DNA from: Perkinsus olseni
Taxonomy: Eukaryota; Perkinsozoa; Perkinsida
Assembly: GCA_013115125.1 (NCBI GenBank)
Contig: JABANN010000240.1
Span: 1-48,382 of the forward strand
Reading direction: 5' to 3'
DNA length: 48,382 nt
Below are positions 21,152 through 31,432 of this stretch, piece after piece. How positions within the stretch are numbered: the first letter of the stretch is position 1; every line of letters begins with the position of its first letter. The notes beneath the pieces were generated by a model that saw only the letters and a program-made list of their open reading frames with translations, was not told where the DNA came from and ran no database searches. Both the position numbers and the translations under genes were made by a program.

Positions 21152-21611
21152 CTACAGAGTTTCTATGACCTCCCTGAGATCATCACAGCCCTCCAAGTCC
21201 TTCGGGGCCAGCGCTGGCTTCGGCGCCAGCGGTATCCACTCCACAACTTCGTGCTGCTTCCCAGAGACACCAGCTGTAACGATGCATACACCCAAGCGGG
21301 ACCTTGATCACCAACCTGCTGCTTCCTTCTCCTGTGCTTCAATCTCTATGATCTTCCTCCTCGACAGCTGCGTCGCCGCTGCCATCACAATATCACATAG
21401 AATCTCCGGATCAACCTACGCCGCGAGTGCTACCAGCCGTATTTCTACTAGGAAGGACCGAGCTCACCCCTTTAAGGAACTTCTTAAGCTGAACGTTTGG
21501 ATCCGTTGCCATTTTAGACATGGCCCTCCTAGCCTGGGCCGTTAAACGTAACTCTGACTGCAGCTCCGTCTGTAGATGAGCTAACATGCGCTTCACGTGT
21601 ACCTGCCGCAT
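21152..21611 (-). CDS. Small helical protein, unknown
   Basis: Not recognised. ATG 21611 gives MRQVHVKRMLAHLQTELQSE, a basic helix, continuing to FLKG. An intron (GTGAGC to GGCGTAG) leads in phase to VDPEILCDIVMAAATQLSRR and a charged coiled coil (IIEIEAQEKEAA). A second intron leads to EVVEWIPLAPKPALAPKDLE, ending at TAG 21152-21154. About 120 residues, soluble. It starts only 52 bases beyond the stop of the upstream PH-C2 gene, typical of this tightly packed block. Confidence 0.55.
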
Positions 21612-21662
21612 CGGCTTTGAGTCCCCTACCCCATCCAACTGACTACCTGTCGTTTAGCATAC

Positions 21663-24600
21663 TCAGTATACCCATCTATCAGTATAGCGGACACGATCAG
21701 CCAGAAGACTATACGCTGAGGAAGGAACACCTGAGGTTGAAAGCACGGGATAAAAGCGCCGAGAAAGGGTAGTCGGCAGTAGTATCATTACCGCTAGACA
21801 CAGTACCAGTATCCCCAGTACAACTATGATATCGGTCATCCAGGACACCTTCCATGCTACGATATTCCGGAACTGCTCAAGCTTGGATATAGCGTCGAAT
21901 ATCGTCATCTGTATCTACGCACACAGAAGATTCCGACCCCTTCCCCTTCCCTGCTCTTTCTACCTTCGAGCCCTCCTCCATAACCATACGGTACTTGGCC
22001 AACAACCCAGCATTACCATCTCTACCCCCTTCAGAATCAACATATGCCTGATCCCGATCTTCCGTCTCCTCCGACAGCTCATGCAGCGTGAGCTCAACCT
22101 AGCACAGTACCGCATGGACAGACTTTAGTGTAGTCGGCCACCACCATCAACATACATCAGCACTAGAGGCCTCCCCGACCAATACTCCCTTCCATAGCCT
22201 TCGTCGTACCCAATGCTTATGAACTTGAAAGGATGAGTCCCACTTCAAGCCTTCCCTCGAGAACGACTTGGCATATCTGCCAAATGACCAGCAAGTGGCC
22301 GCTTCAAAGCACCTCCATCGAGCGCCCTCACTGCCAGCCATAGTGATCGCACTCCTTACGTTGCACGTGGATACGCCAGGAGTATCTAAGGTCGACCCAT
22401 GCATAAGGCAAGTCGCCGAGGTAGGGTAGTAGTACTTAACACCGCCTATTATGGTAGAGGGGGCGCCAACTAGTGGTATCAGCTCCGTCATATTGTCAGG
22501 ACGGCATTCATCTGATATATGCTACAAATACTACTGCAACCTCTCCTCGGCATCCCCTTACACCATCGGGCCTCCCCACCCTTGAGGTATTCATGTGAGA
22601 ACGTCTTCAACGCCCCACCGAAGCCTTGTATAACTACCACAACACCACCACCTCGCCGGTTTACCCCCCTCTCCTCAGTCGTACCCTGAGCGGCTGCATC
22701 ATACCCCATGTTGGCTACTCCTGATGAGTCGCCTCTACGACTAAATCGGAATGGAGGAGCAGTGACCTTCCGGCGTTCGCACTCGTACACATGTATACAA
22801 CTGAAGGGGGGACAGGACACACAATGGAGACCCTGGCTGCCACCACCACCCTCTTACATCTCCTGCTGCTCAGAGTCATCATCCTCATCCGACTCATCCG
22901 GGTAGCCAGCGGCTGCACGACTGAAAATGAAGCTGTTAAATGGATCGAGAACACATGAAGGCCTTACTCTAGGAGAGAGGCCCGACCGGAGGTGCTTAGC
23001 ATGGACATCCTCGACGGTGGGGAGTCCTTCATAACTACCAGAAAAAAGAGATGACTACCATACAGGAGCTCTCATCATACCTCTAGACGCTCTTTGATTA
23101 TTATACTGGTTACGTCCCCCCTGATCTAGGGCGTGCTTCCAGTCGAAGTCGTCCTTCGCCAGGAAGGACAGTCGTAGTGGGCGGAGATACCTGGCGGTGT
23201 TAGTACCAATGGTAGTACCATTGGATGGTACTGTACCATCATCAAGAGAAGTACCACAACTTACTTAATATAAAAGCGAGGGTACTGAGGATGGGCTCTG
23301 AGGATGGCATAGAGGATTCCAGCCAGCACTAGACATAGCAGCCAATCAGTGAGGAATAGTATACATACAGTGTAGACCACATAAAAGCGTACCGTACCTG
23401 ACTGGCAATGCCCAGGGACAGCCCTAACCCCTGTACCACTACTTCTCGGCTTCCTCCACTGCAGTATCTCCGCTATACCAGCCAGCCATGGCTTGCACAC
23501 CGCCATGAAGTGCTTCAACCTACCACCGAGATGCATGCCCCTCTCCCATCCTGACCAGCGTCCTGATCACCTCTGGACTTGTAACTTGAACATATCAATG
23601 CTAAACTCCGGGCGATGGGTGATACATACATTCCGAGAACGGTCAGAGGATATACAAAACATCTACAAATTACAACAATAACAGCCGACAGCAGGATGGT
23701 GATGGTGAGTCGTTCTCGTCACCTGCGTCCATTTCTGTGTCTTATAGTACGTCCTCACCAGCAGCTCTCCACGGTCAAGCTTGTCAGTTACCTTGGGCTT
23801 CTCACTTCTCAACTTGAGCTTCCATACCAGTGAGGTGTTTTGCCTGCATGGCCGCACGAGACGACTAAGTAGAGAGGACGAGATGCTACCTTAGGGCGTG
23901 GAGGGGTAAGGTGGCCACCCCGAGGAGATCATCAGCGGATAATTCATCCTCATCATAAACGTAAAAGGATAACGACCAGGAAGGGTCATCGTGGAAGACC
24001 GGCAGCTGAAGTATCTAACAATGAGGTAAATCGTGGGCGCACATACTGGACAATCTGAGCTATTTCGTATCTTCCTCGCTGCAACCTAGGATACTACCTG
24101 GCGATATTCTGGATTAAGATCCTCATAGACCGTCCGTGTGCTGCACTGACGATTATCAAACTCAAGCACAACATAAGGATCCGAGTTGCCACCCCAGTCG
24201 GCCGCCATCTATACATACAAGAAGAATCCCCTACGCACTCCACAGAAGCCTTACCAAATTCTTAGCCGATATCACATCCACCAGAATGAGGCCACTCAAC
24301 CTCAATCCAGGCTGCGTCGTGCATCGAGGGACCGCCTGAGACCCATCATACGTACCAGCAACGCTACTTCCCAGTACCACCCCATTGCCCCCTTCATCCT
24401 TAGACGCTGGCACTCCACCACCACTGGCCGACATTGCCAGAGGCAGCCGATCAAAGTACCTGATGATCACCAAGTCCGGAAAGCAGCACAACCAGCATGC
24501 GTCCTACTTCCAAGACGTAGCTCTGAGGAATGCCCTAATCCACTGAGGGCGCTCATCGCTTCGAGGGGTAGCAAACACCAGTGGCTCGATCTTCAGCCCT

Positions 24601-25356
24601 ACTAGATGCCTCACCGATGCGACGATGGGGCAGACGCCTTACCAGGTCTCTTCGCCAGGTATACGGTAAACATCGACAGCGCTCTACCCTTTTTGGTCCT
24701 CCTACCGCTGCCCAATACCAGCGACTGAGGTAAGTGAAGAGCTAAGCTCCTCACTAGACAGTGACGCGTGTTCCTCCTAGCTGTAACTACTAGTAACGTG
24801 CCATTCTGTTCCGGTCGATTGTTTTTTATTTGGTCAGCCGAAGGGCGATCAGGGCCATGTCCTACTGAACCTCGCGACACCGACCGCCCTACTTACAGAG
24901 ACACCATTCCTCTCATCGCCTAGAGGAAGCTCCTCTTCCTGTGGACAGGCTTCGGCAGCCACTATAGTCGCTCCCGCCAAACACCGTACCTGCTACCATT
25001 CATCATCATAACCGTGTACTGCCAATGACATTACACTGGCTAGCTGATGCTCCTTAACGTCCATTAGTTTGAACCATATCACCATACCACCCCTGACCTC
25101 CACCCATCGTCTGCTGAATATACCCGTCCTCGGACGCCTCTTGAACCTACCCAGCTCAACACTCCGTCCCCCACGTGCAGGTGGGGTACTATTACAATGT
25201 CCCGCTCTTTATCAAGCCCGAGGGAGGCGCCAATGTCGAGTAGTCCACAGCAGCCTGCTGCTGTTGCTGCTGGTCCTCTCGTCGGGCGGGTGGTGATGGT
25301 GAGAGGGACCGAGTCGAGACGAGTGCCGTCAATCCCGATCGATGCTGTCCTCGCAT
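21663..25356 (-). CDS. PH-C2-transmembrane protein, MCTP/ferlin-like
   Basis: A membrane-tethering-type protein in many exons. ATG 25356 starts a glutamine-rich N terminus. A PH-domain start follows (LIKSGTL, spliced to FKRRPRTGIFSRRWVEVRGG, then RCLAGATIVAAEACPQ). A C2 domain comes next: GLILVDVISAKNL spliced to AADWGGNSDPYVVLEFDN, TRTVYEDLNPEYRQ, and after another intron FYVYDEDELSADDLLGVATL. A later stretch (RSEKPKVTDKLDRGELLV) closes the C2. Hydrophobic segments near 23300 and 21800 (DIIVVLGILVLCLAVMILLP, preceded by NIVAWKVSWM) resemble the C-terminal membrane region of MCTP proteins. The middle (22150-23000) includes an acidic patch and another possible C2-like strand (ICIHVYECERRK). 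This points to calcium- or lipid-dependent membrane contact. Exact exon joins in the middle are unresolved. Confidence 0.7.
23206..23240. repeat. Two adjacent palindromes in the PH-C2 gene
   Basis: CCAATGG and CCATTGG flank a 5-base loop at 23206-23224. Immediately after, GATGGTAC and GTACCATC flank one base at 23224-23240. The two hairpins share sequence words and lie between exons of the PH-C2 gene. Confidence 0.75.
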
Positions 25357-25759
25357 GCCTCAAAGCTACACGGGTACTACTAATTCATTAACCTCCACGC
25401 GCACTCTTCGAACCCAAGACAATCCTGTGTTAAATGTCGAGTTCTCGCTTCGACCTTGGATTCCACTCCTATATACCAAACCCACCTCCGCAGGGCTGCT
25501 TGCAGCCTCATATTACGCCGTCGAAAAAATATAGATAAAACGAATGACTCTCGAGGCATCATCACCGATGCGGTGAATTGAACGACCAAGCGATAGTATG
25601 AACGACATGCATGGACCCCAGCAGCAAAGAGTAGCGGGAAAAATTATGGTTCCCGTCGAGAGGAACACCACAGGATGAAAGAGCCATCCAAAGACAACTC
25701 TAATGGACAGTGTGAGGGCTTCCTTCTGCTAAGGGGTGCTGCTGCTACTACTTCTACTA
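25357..25759. other. Intergenic region, nothing recognised
   Basis: About 400 bases between the C69 peptidase stop and the PH-C2 start, both minus strand. It probably holds the 3' end of one and the promoter or leader of the other. No motif stands out. Confidence 0.5.
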
Positions 25760-28465
25760 CTACAATGCAGAGTACCCGTCGTTTATTTTACTATAGCTTC
25801 GATAAGCATGGCGCTTCCCAAAGAAGGTACCAAGCCAGAAAGTAACTATACACGCAGCCAGCGTTACCGCCAACGATATCCAAAAACTGTGACTAGGCGA
25901 AGCGACGAGGGGAGATAGCAGCGCGCCCGCCTTAGCCTCCTCGTATGCATCCTTCCCCGCTGGTCTAACGTAATGATCGGCAGGTCTGTAAAAATCATCG
26001 GTGAAACCGATCATCCTCATATACCAGTCAGGCTGAGGAAGGCCCCCTTGGAAGTCCATACGACCATCCGGAAAGTTGTAATAACCGTCATTATACCGGA
26101 CCTGTCATGGTGATCTAGTACCACCTCCACGACTCCCGCCCACCCCCTTACTATGAGCTCATCAGCCAACTTCCACCACTCCTCAGTGACTCGCCTCTGC
26201 ACTCTGAGTTGCAGACTATTGAGCATCCTCGTTTGCTCCTCTGGGTCCGTCAACTTAGCGGCCTCATCCTCTACACGTTGGGCCTCTGCTAGAACCCATC
26301 TGATGATAGTCACTCGGATACCAACTATCACCATCATCACTACCTTTGCAGCTCGTCACGCTTCGGATATACCATCTCCTGACTCATATTCTGATAATTG
26401 ATATTCATCCAGTTAGCGACAAAGTCAAATGCCCAGAAGGCTGTGGACCGATTGAACACCTGACAAAGGGTATTCAACTTTCGACCAAGGCCCCCCCATC
26501 AGAGGCCAACACCACCGCCGCCACCACCACCACCACCCACCTGCAAAGCTGGCCCGTACTGTGTGCCAAAACTCGGGTCTACAGCGTTTGCCTGGGAGTA
26601 AAACGGTACGAAAACTGAAGTGGCGGGGGCGTCCAGGGCATACCAAACCTGACGGCTGCAGTAGAGGACAACAGTACACAGGAAAAACATTACCTTGGGG
26701 AAGGGCTTCTGACTAGTAGCGACCATGGTGTAGCTTGTACGATGGAGGGATATCGCCCTGGGGATCTGACCCTTCACCTTCTTCATCAAGTCACCACCGA
26801 TCTCATAATTAGGATTACCGTACATGCCTGAGGGAAGGAGAATCTTTGACCTCTGCGTTGTCCTCACTGCTGCTGCTGCTCACCCGCTAGGATTCCCTTG
26901 GTCATGTCGTATTCGGTACCCTCATAGTGATCACGATGGAGGTCAAAGATTTCACTGATGGTGACTGGTCTGTCCACTGGGACAGAAAAAGGATAATCGA
27001 GGGGGTCCTCGTTATTGGGTACCTACAACAAGCGTTGAGGAATAGCAAGAAGACCAAGACGAAGCGGCAGAGAAGCCGAACGCCTACCTTCTGTGAATGT
27101 GCAACTCTATCAAAAACTCTCCATTGCCTTAGCGAAGCGTAGCGAGGTAGTGGAAGAGGAGCTCCCACGACCCTAGACCAGTCAAACGGACCCACACCTG
27201 CCAGAGAACGTTCAATCAATACCACACCAGACGCTGCGCTCGTCGCATCGCTCCAACTCCTGCTAAACCCCTTCTTTATTACCATCCCACAAGCCAAGCT
27301 CCTTCGTCTTCTCGAAAAGATTCTCCGAGTAGATGAACTCATCAGGGCTATCAGGCTTGACCTCCTTAATGATAACGTTGTTGGCTACTACTGCAACATG
27401 GTCATCCGGCACCTGCAGAGTGAGGCAGGTGACACACCAATATGACTATTAACAACATCTGCCACCCTCTGTGCAACCCAAAAGGCTCCCTTGTTGCCAT
27501 CGCCCTGGATCTCGAATACCCAGGCCTCGGTATCATCGATGATCGTGATGGCTTCACTAGAGCCATACCTGAACCAACCCATCCTGCCTCTGGCTTCCCT
27601 TCGACCACCGTTACTACTCCTCTCCGGCAAAGCCGTACTGCTGTGCGAGAGTGCCTATCTTATTGATAGCACAGCGGGCAGTCTCGCACCTCTCCATTGC
27701 TATAGCCATCAAGGGGGCGATGGTGAACAGAGCGGGGCCTGAGGGGTCGAGACTAATCCGAAGCCAGCAGCAGCGACGGTGGACGCGACCGACCTTCCTT
27801 CCCGTTGACCTCATCTTTGTGGAAGAGCTCTTGGATGGCTAATGACTTCTTAGCAGCAGTAGTGCTCTCACCAATCGCCAAACCCTAGCAGCCCATCATT
27901 CATACAGGACCACCTAAGACGCCCCTATACTCACCTTAGAGTTGATAAGGGGGTAAGAGGACTCCCATAACGCATGCGTCGGCCCCTCACTGGGTACGTA
28001 CCCCAATGCCATGGATTCGTTTTGACCTGAACTGCTACCATCGCCCTTCGCTTTAATTATGCGCATCGCCTACCAGGCAAGGGCTCGTAGATGTCCGATC
28101 TACCATTGGTAACAACTCTAGGGTAAAGGGCTTGGATATTATCAAAGACAGGCCTCGGAGCGGTGCCGTTACCCCGGGGAACGTAGGCCATGCGATTGTC
28201 ACAGTTGTTGCAGTCGTTAGCATGAGTAGCTACAGGATACCCAAAGGTAGTTGCCTTCCGTCCGAAGATCATACTCGTGCATTTATCGCTGTTACTGTCA
28301 AGGTACTCAGCGCGCCTGAGGGAAGGAGAAAGGTGGGAGCGGTGAAGAGGATAGAGGTCCCTACTTGACAGCCTCTGGATCAGCGTCTGAAGACGCATTG
28401 GTGAGGACACCAACAGTAGCCAATGCCACGGCCGCAGAAAGAAGAGGGCCGGAAAAAGTCATCAT
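25760..28465 (-). CDS. Peptidase family C69 dipeptidase, membrane-anchored
   Basis: An Ntn-type dipeptidase of family C69 (PepD/U34). ATG 28465 starts a signal peptide (SGPLLSAAVALATVGVLTNA). The catalytic cysteine follows in DKCTSMIFGRKATTFGYPVA, then THANDCNNCDNRMAYVPRG. Family blocks continue through many short introns: MERCETARCAINKIGTLAQQ, IDDTEAWVFEIQGDGNKGAF, WVAQR spliced to VPDDHVAVVANNVIIKEVK, SLHRTSYTMVATSQKPFPK and WYALDAPATSVFVPFYSQAN. A charged C-terminal part (WVLAEAQRVEDEAAKLTDPE, PQPDWYMRMIGFTDDFYRPA) is followed by a transmembrane helix (FWISLAVTLAACIVTFWLGT) and short tail, stop at 25760. It would be a type I enzyme of the cell surface or endomembranes; bacterial and many other relatives lack such an anchor. 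Confidence 0.85.
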
Positions 28466-28928
28466 GTCGAAAGCGGATGCCACTTACGGGTGGCGCGGTT
28501 CAACCTCGGATATGCACGCATGCACAGCACGCATGCCCAACAGAGTGAGTGGAGACTAGTCCCTCTAGGGTGATGAGAAAGCGGAGGGTGGATCAACGAG
28601 GGGAAGAAGGGAAACCGATGTTACCGTCCCACTATAGAAAAACTCATCGAGTGGACGCTGCTGGAAGGTGGAATGCCGCGCTGAAGATCTCGCTCGCCCA
28701 GGCTGAGCGCACGATCTGAAGACCCCCTCGGCGACCCTGAGCCATCCACTTCTCGTCTGATTATGTGTACGTAGTGAGCGAGTGATGACCTCCAGTCACA
28801 TCCCAGTGAGCGTTTCCCATCCCCACTGTTTACTCAACCATCGCAACATTGCGGTAGCGGTGATGGTGATGATGATAATGAACTACAGTTAATAGTAGCA
28901 AGATGATTGTGAACCAAGTGACCTCAGC
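28466..28928. other. Intergenic region upstream of the C69 gene
   Basis: 463 bases between the Rap1-like stop and the C69 start. A GATGGTGATGATGATAATG stretch near 28860 is low-complexity. No gene is supported. Confidence 0.5.
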
Positions 28929-30390
28929 TCATTCAGAATGGTACCGGGCAAGATACCTCTCCACCTTGTCCACATCATAGCCCTCTGCTTCCATCCATAA
29001 CACGATCCAGTCATACTTCACACCAACCGCCCGTTGATGTACTTCCTTTATAGCCTCTACCTTCTCATGGGTCCGCCCTACGTTCCCGCTACGCGCATAG
29101 ACCCTCATAACTACCCCCTGCGGAACGCCCAGCTCCTCACCGATCTCTCGTAAGGCTCTTGCCACCTCCACCGTCCTCCTCGACGACCCTTTCTCCCAGG
29201 CCAGGATATCTGCCACCCATTGCGCCTCGAACTCATTCTCCTTCTCTATTTCCTCCATAAAGTGTATCAGCTGGTGGGCCCGAGGGACAAAGTCGCCCTC
29301 ACTCGCATGCGCTCGATGCTGATGGCCTCCATCACCCAAGCCCGGGGGTAGGGTGGAGTCAGACCTACTACCGTAGTAGTTCCGGTCTCCATTTCTGACA
29401 ACGGACCCATTGCTAGTAGCGGAAGATGCCGGTCCCCCGTACCTGTGCTCGGTACCCTCAGCCGCCTGCGTTGCTCCGATATCCCCAGCAGCCCCTCTCT
29501 GGGCTTTGTGTCCCTCCCCCATGTCTTCTGGTGGGGTATCGCATATGATACTCTCGTAGACGCTGCTAGAAGGGGATGATGACGAGGAGGAGGAGGAGGC
29601 CTCTTCTCGCGCCGCCCTCCGCCTAATAACAGGCTCTCCGTCAGCATCCTCAGAAGACCTCGAGCCGGCCGATCGCCTCTCTGGGTGTGCTCGCGGCCTC
29701 TCCTCCCGCCTGGGGCGCTGTACCCCATCCCTTCTACTCGACACACCCCGCATCCCATTCTCAGCAGCGGCCTCGGACAGGCCGCTGACGACATCATCTT
29801 CCCTCAGAGACACGAAAGATTCGCTCACTCTTCGGTTATCAAAGGGCTTCTCCTGAGAGAACCTCCCTGTACGACTCTTCTTAGCGACTGGCCTCCCCCC
29901 TCCATCTCTCGCCGAGGGGACTGCACGATCTCCTCCTCGGTGCTGAGCCCGACTCTGGTGGCTCGAGGTGGAGGCATCCGCACTCCCACTGCTGCTGCTG
30001 CTGCTGCTTGATGCTGCTGCTGCTACTGCCGCCGCATGCCTTGCCTTCCTCTCCTCGGCCAGCCTAGCAGACAGCTCCTGATACCTGGGTTCGATGAACT
30101 TCAGCCACCTCGTCCTCATACTCTCATGTGGGTGAGGTGCGGCTATACCTGATGTCAGGAGGTGAACACCCATCAATAGCAGGCCTTGTTAGAATCACAC
30201 CTTTCTCCTCTGCCTCGATCCATATCTTGTTCCCCCTCACCGGCACTTTCTTCCCCCTTCTGGTGAACTCCGGAGGTTTATCAGCAATGAACCGAAAAAT
30301 GGCGAAGTCGTCCTCCTCGGTGAAGTTGGTATGCGCCAGTGGCGCCACACAGCGTCTGCTGGCGAAGTTGACTTCGTACGCTAAGGGCAT
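28929..30390 (-). CDS. Rap1-like telomere-type Myb protein
   Basis: ATG 30390 starts MPLAYEVNFASRR. A Rap1-type Myb domain follows: HTNFTEEDDFAIFRFIADKP, RGNKIWIEAEEKG, then after a phase-correct intron (GTGTGATTC to GACATCAG) HPHESMRTRWLKFIEPR. The aromatic, acidic FTEEDD start, the GNKIW turn and the ESMRxRW third helix fit the Myb of human RAP1/TRF2IP and yeast Rap1 better than plant-type SANT repeats. A long linker of serine runs and basic/acidic clusters follows. The C-terminal 130 residues are helical (ALREIGEELGVPQGVVMRVY, ARSGNVGRTHEKVEAIKE), reminiscent of the Rap1 C-terminal domain, ending YLARYHSE. No BRCT domain is possible because the upstream gene stops at 30395. Telomere function is inference; a general Myb regulator is the alternative. 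Confidence 0.7.
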
Positions 30391-30394
30391 CGGC

Positions 30395-31360
30395 CTAGCG
30401 TTTGTAACCTGCTCTCGAGCAGGTAATAACACCACCGGCCACCATGGAAGACCTCACCATGTAGTCGCTAAGCCTCTCGCAAATCCCACGCGCTACAGAG
30501 TTGGTGATGAATCTAACGTCGATGGCAGTACTCTGAGGGAAAGAGGCCTCCCTGAAGCAGAACGGTTGAAGGCTGGCCTACCTTGGACAAGGGAGCATCT
30601 TTGATGACCCCGGGGTCCATCAGTACCATATCCTCTTCCCTTTCCCTACCATCGGCCTGAAGGACTGTAGAGTGATGATAGCCATGGCAGCGAGCCCCAT
30701 CCCCATAGCACCCACCCTTCGTTTTCTCTCTTTACCGCCATTATCTTCGAGCAGCCTTCTTATCCGACTCCGATCCTTGAGACCCGCAGAGAGGATGAAC
30801 TCCATCCCTCTGAACATTGGTAGAGGCAATGCCGCACAACCTGTCTGAAACAGCCGATACAGGCACACGGAAGTGAACCCGAATCTTCGTCCACAGCGCA
30901 TAGGAGGGGTGTTATGTGCCTCAGTTGACTTTAACACAAGAGTGAGGAGAGGCGCCAAGAAGGCCTTGAGTATGCGTGCAACTGTGAAGGCAGCATAGCT
31001 AATGGCAAAGCCGCGCAACTGTAAGGACAACACTAAGGATGCCATTCTCAGCCCTCAGCATTATCATGCCTAAGAGACACCAAAGTAGCAATACTCAGTA
31101 GCTCAATCAATCATCAGAAGCCTATAACCAACTTGAAGTCATTTCTTCTATGTTCCACTGGCGGTGATCAGGAATGAGATTCGGGGACAACCGGGGATTC
31201 AGCTGCCTCCAAGGTATTCAGCCCTCCTAGAGAGAAATACTACACGCTCCAAGGCAAGAGCGGCGGCACCCTACCTGGCCCCCGTTACTGCAGCTACTAC
31301 GCCTTTAGCGAGGCCGTTCAAACCCACTGTGGCGTCCCTTAACGAACCCCCTCCCTCCAT
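30395..31360 (-). CDS. Small membrane protein, weakly TMEM135-like
   Basis: A hydrophobic exon from ATG 31045 (MASLVLSLQLRGFAISYAAF, ILKAFLAPLLTLVLKS) precedes a segment with RRFGFTSVCLYRLFQTG. A GTGGGT...TTCAG intron then leads to DMVLMDPGVIKDAPLSK, and another (GTAGGC to CCCTCAG) to STAIDVRFITNSVARGICER, with stop TAG 30395-30397. An upstream short exon from ATG 31360 (MEGGGSLRDATVGLNGLAKG) probably belongs to the gene, but its joins are not certain. The order of an LRGF-type amphipathic segment and a basic loop before a helix recalls TMEM135/PMP52 peroxisomal proteins only weakly. The stop lies 4 bases before the Rap1-like start. Confidence 0.5.
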
Positions 31361-31432
31361 TGGGCAACTCCACCGCGGAACTTGGAAACAAAGAAAGTGA
31401 AACTGCACTGTTAGTAGTGTACTTTGAAGACT

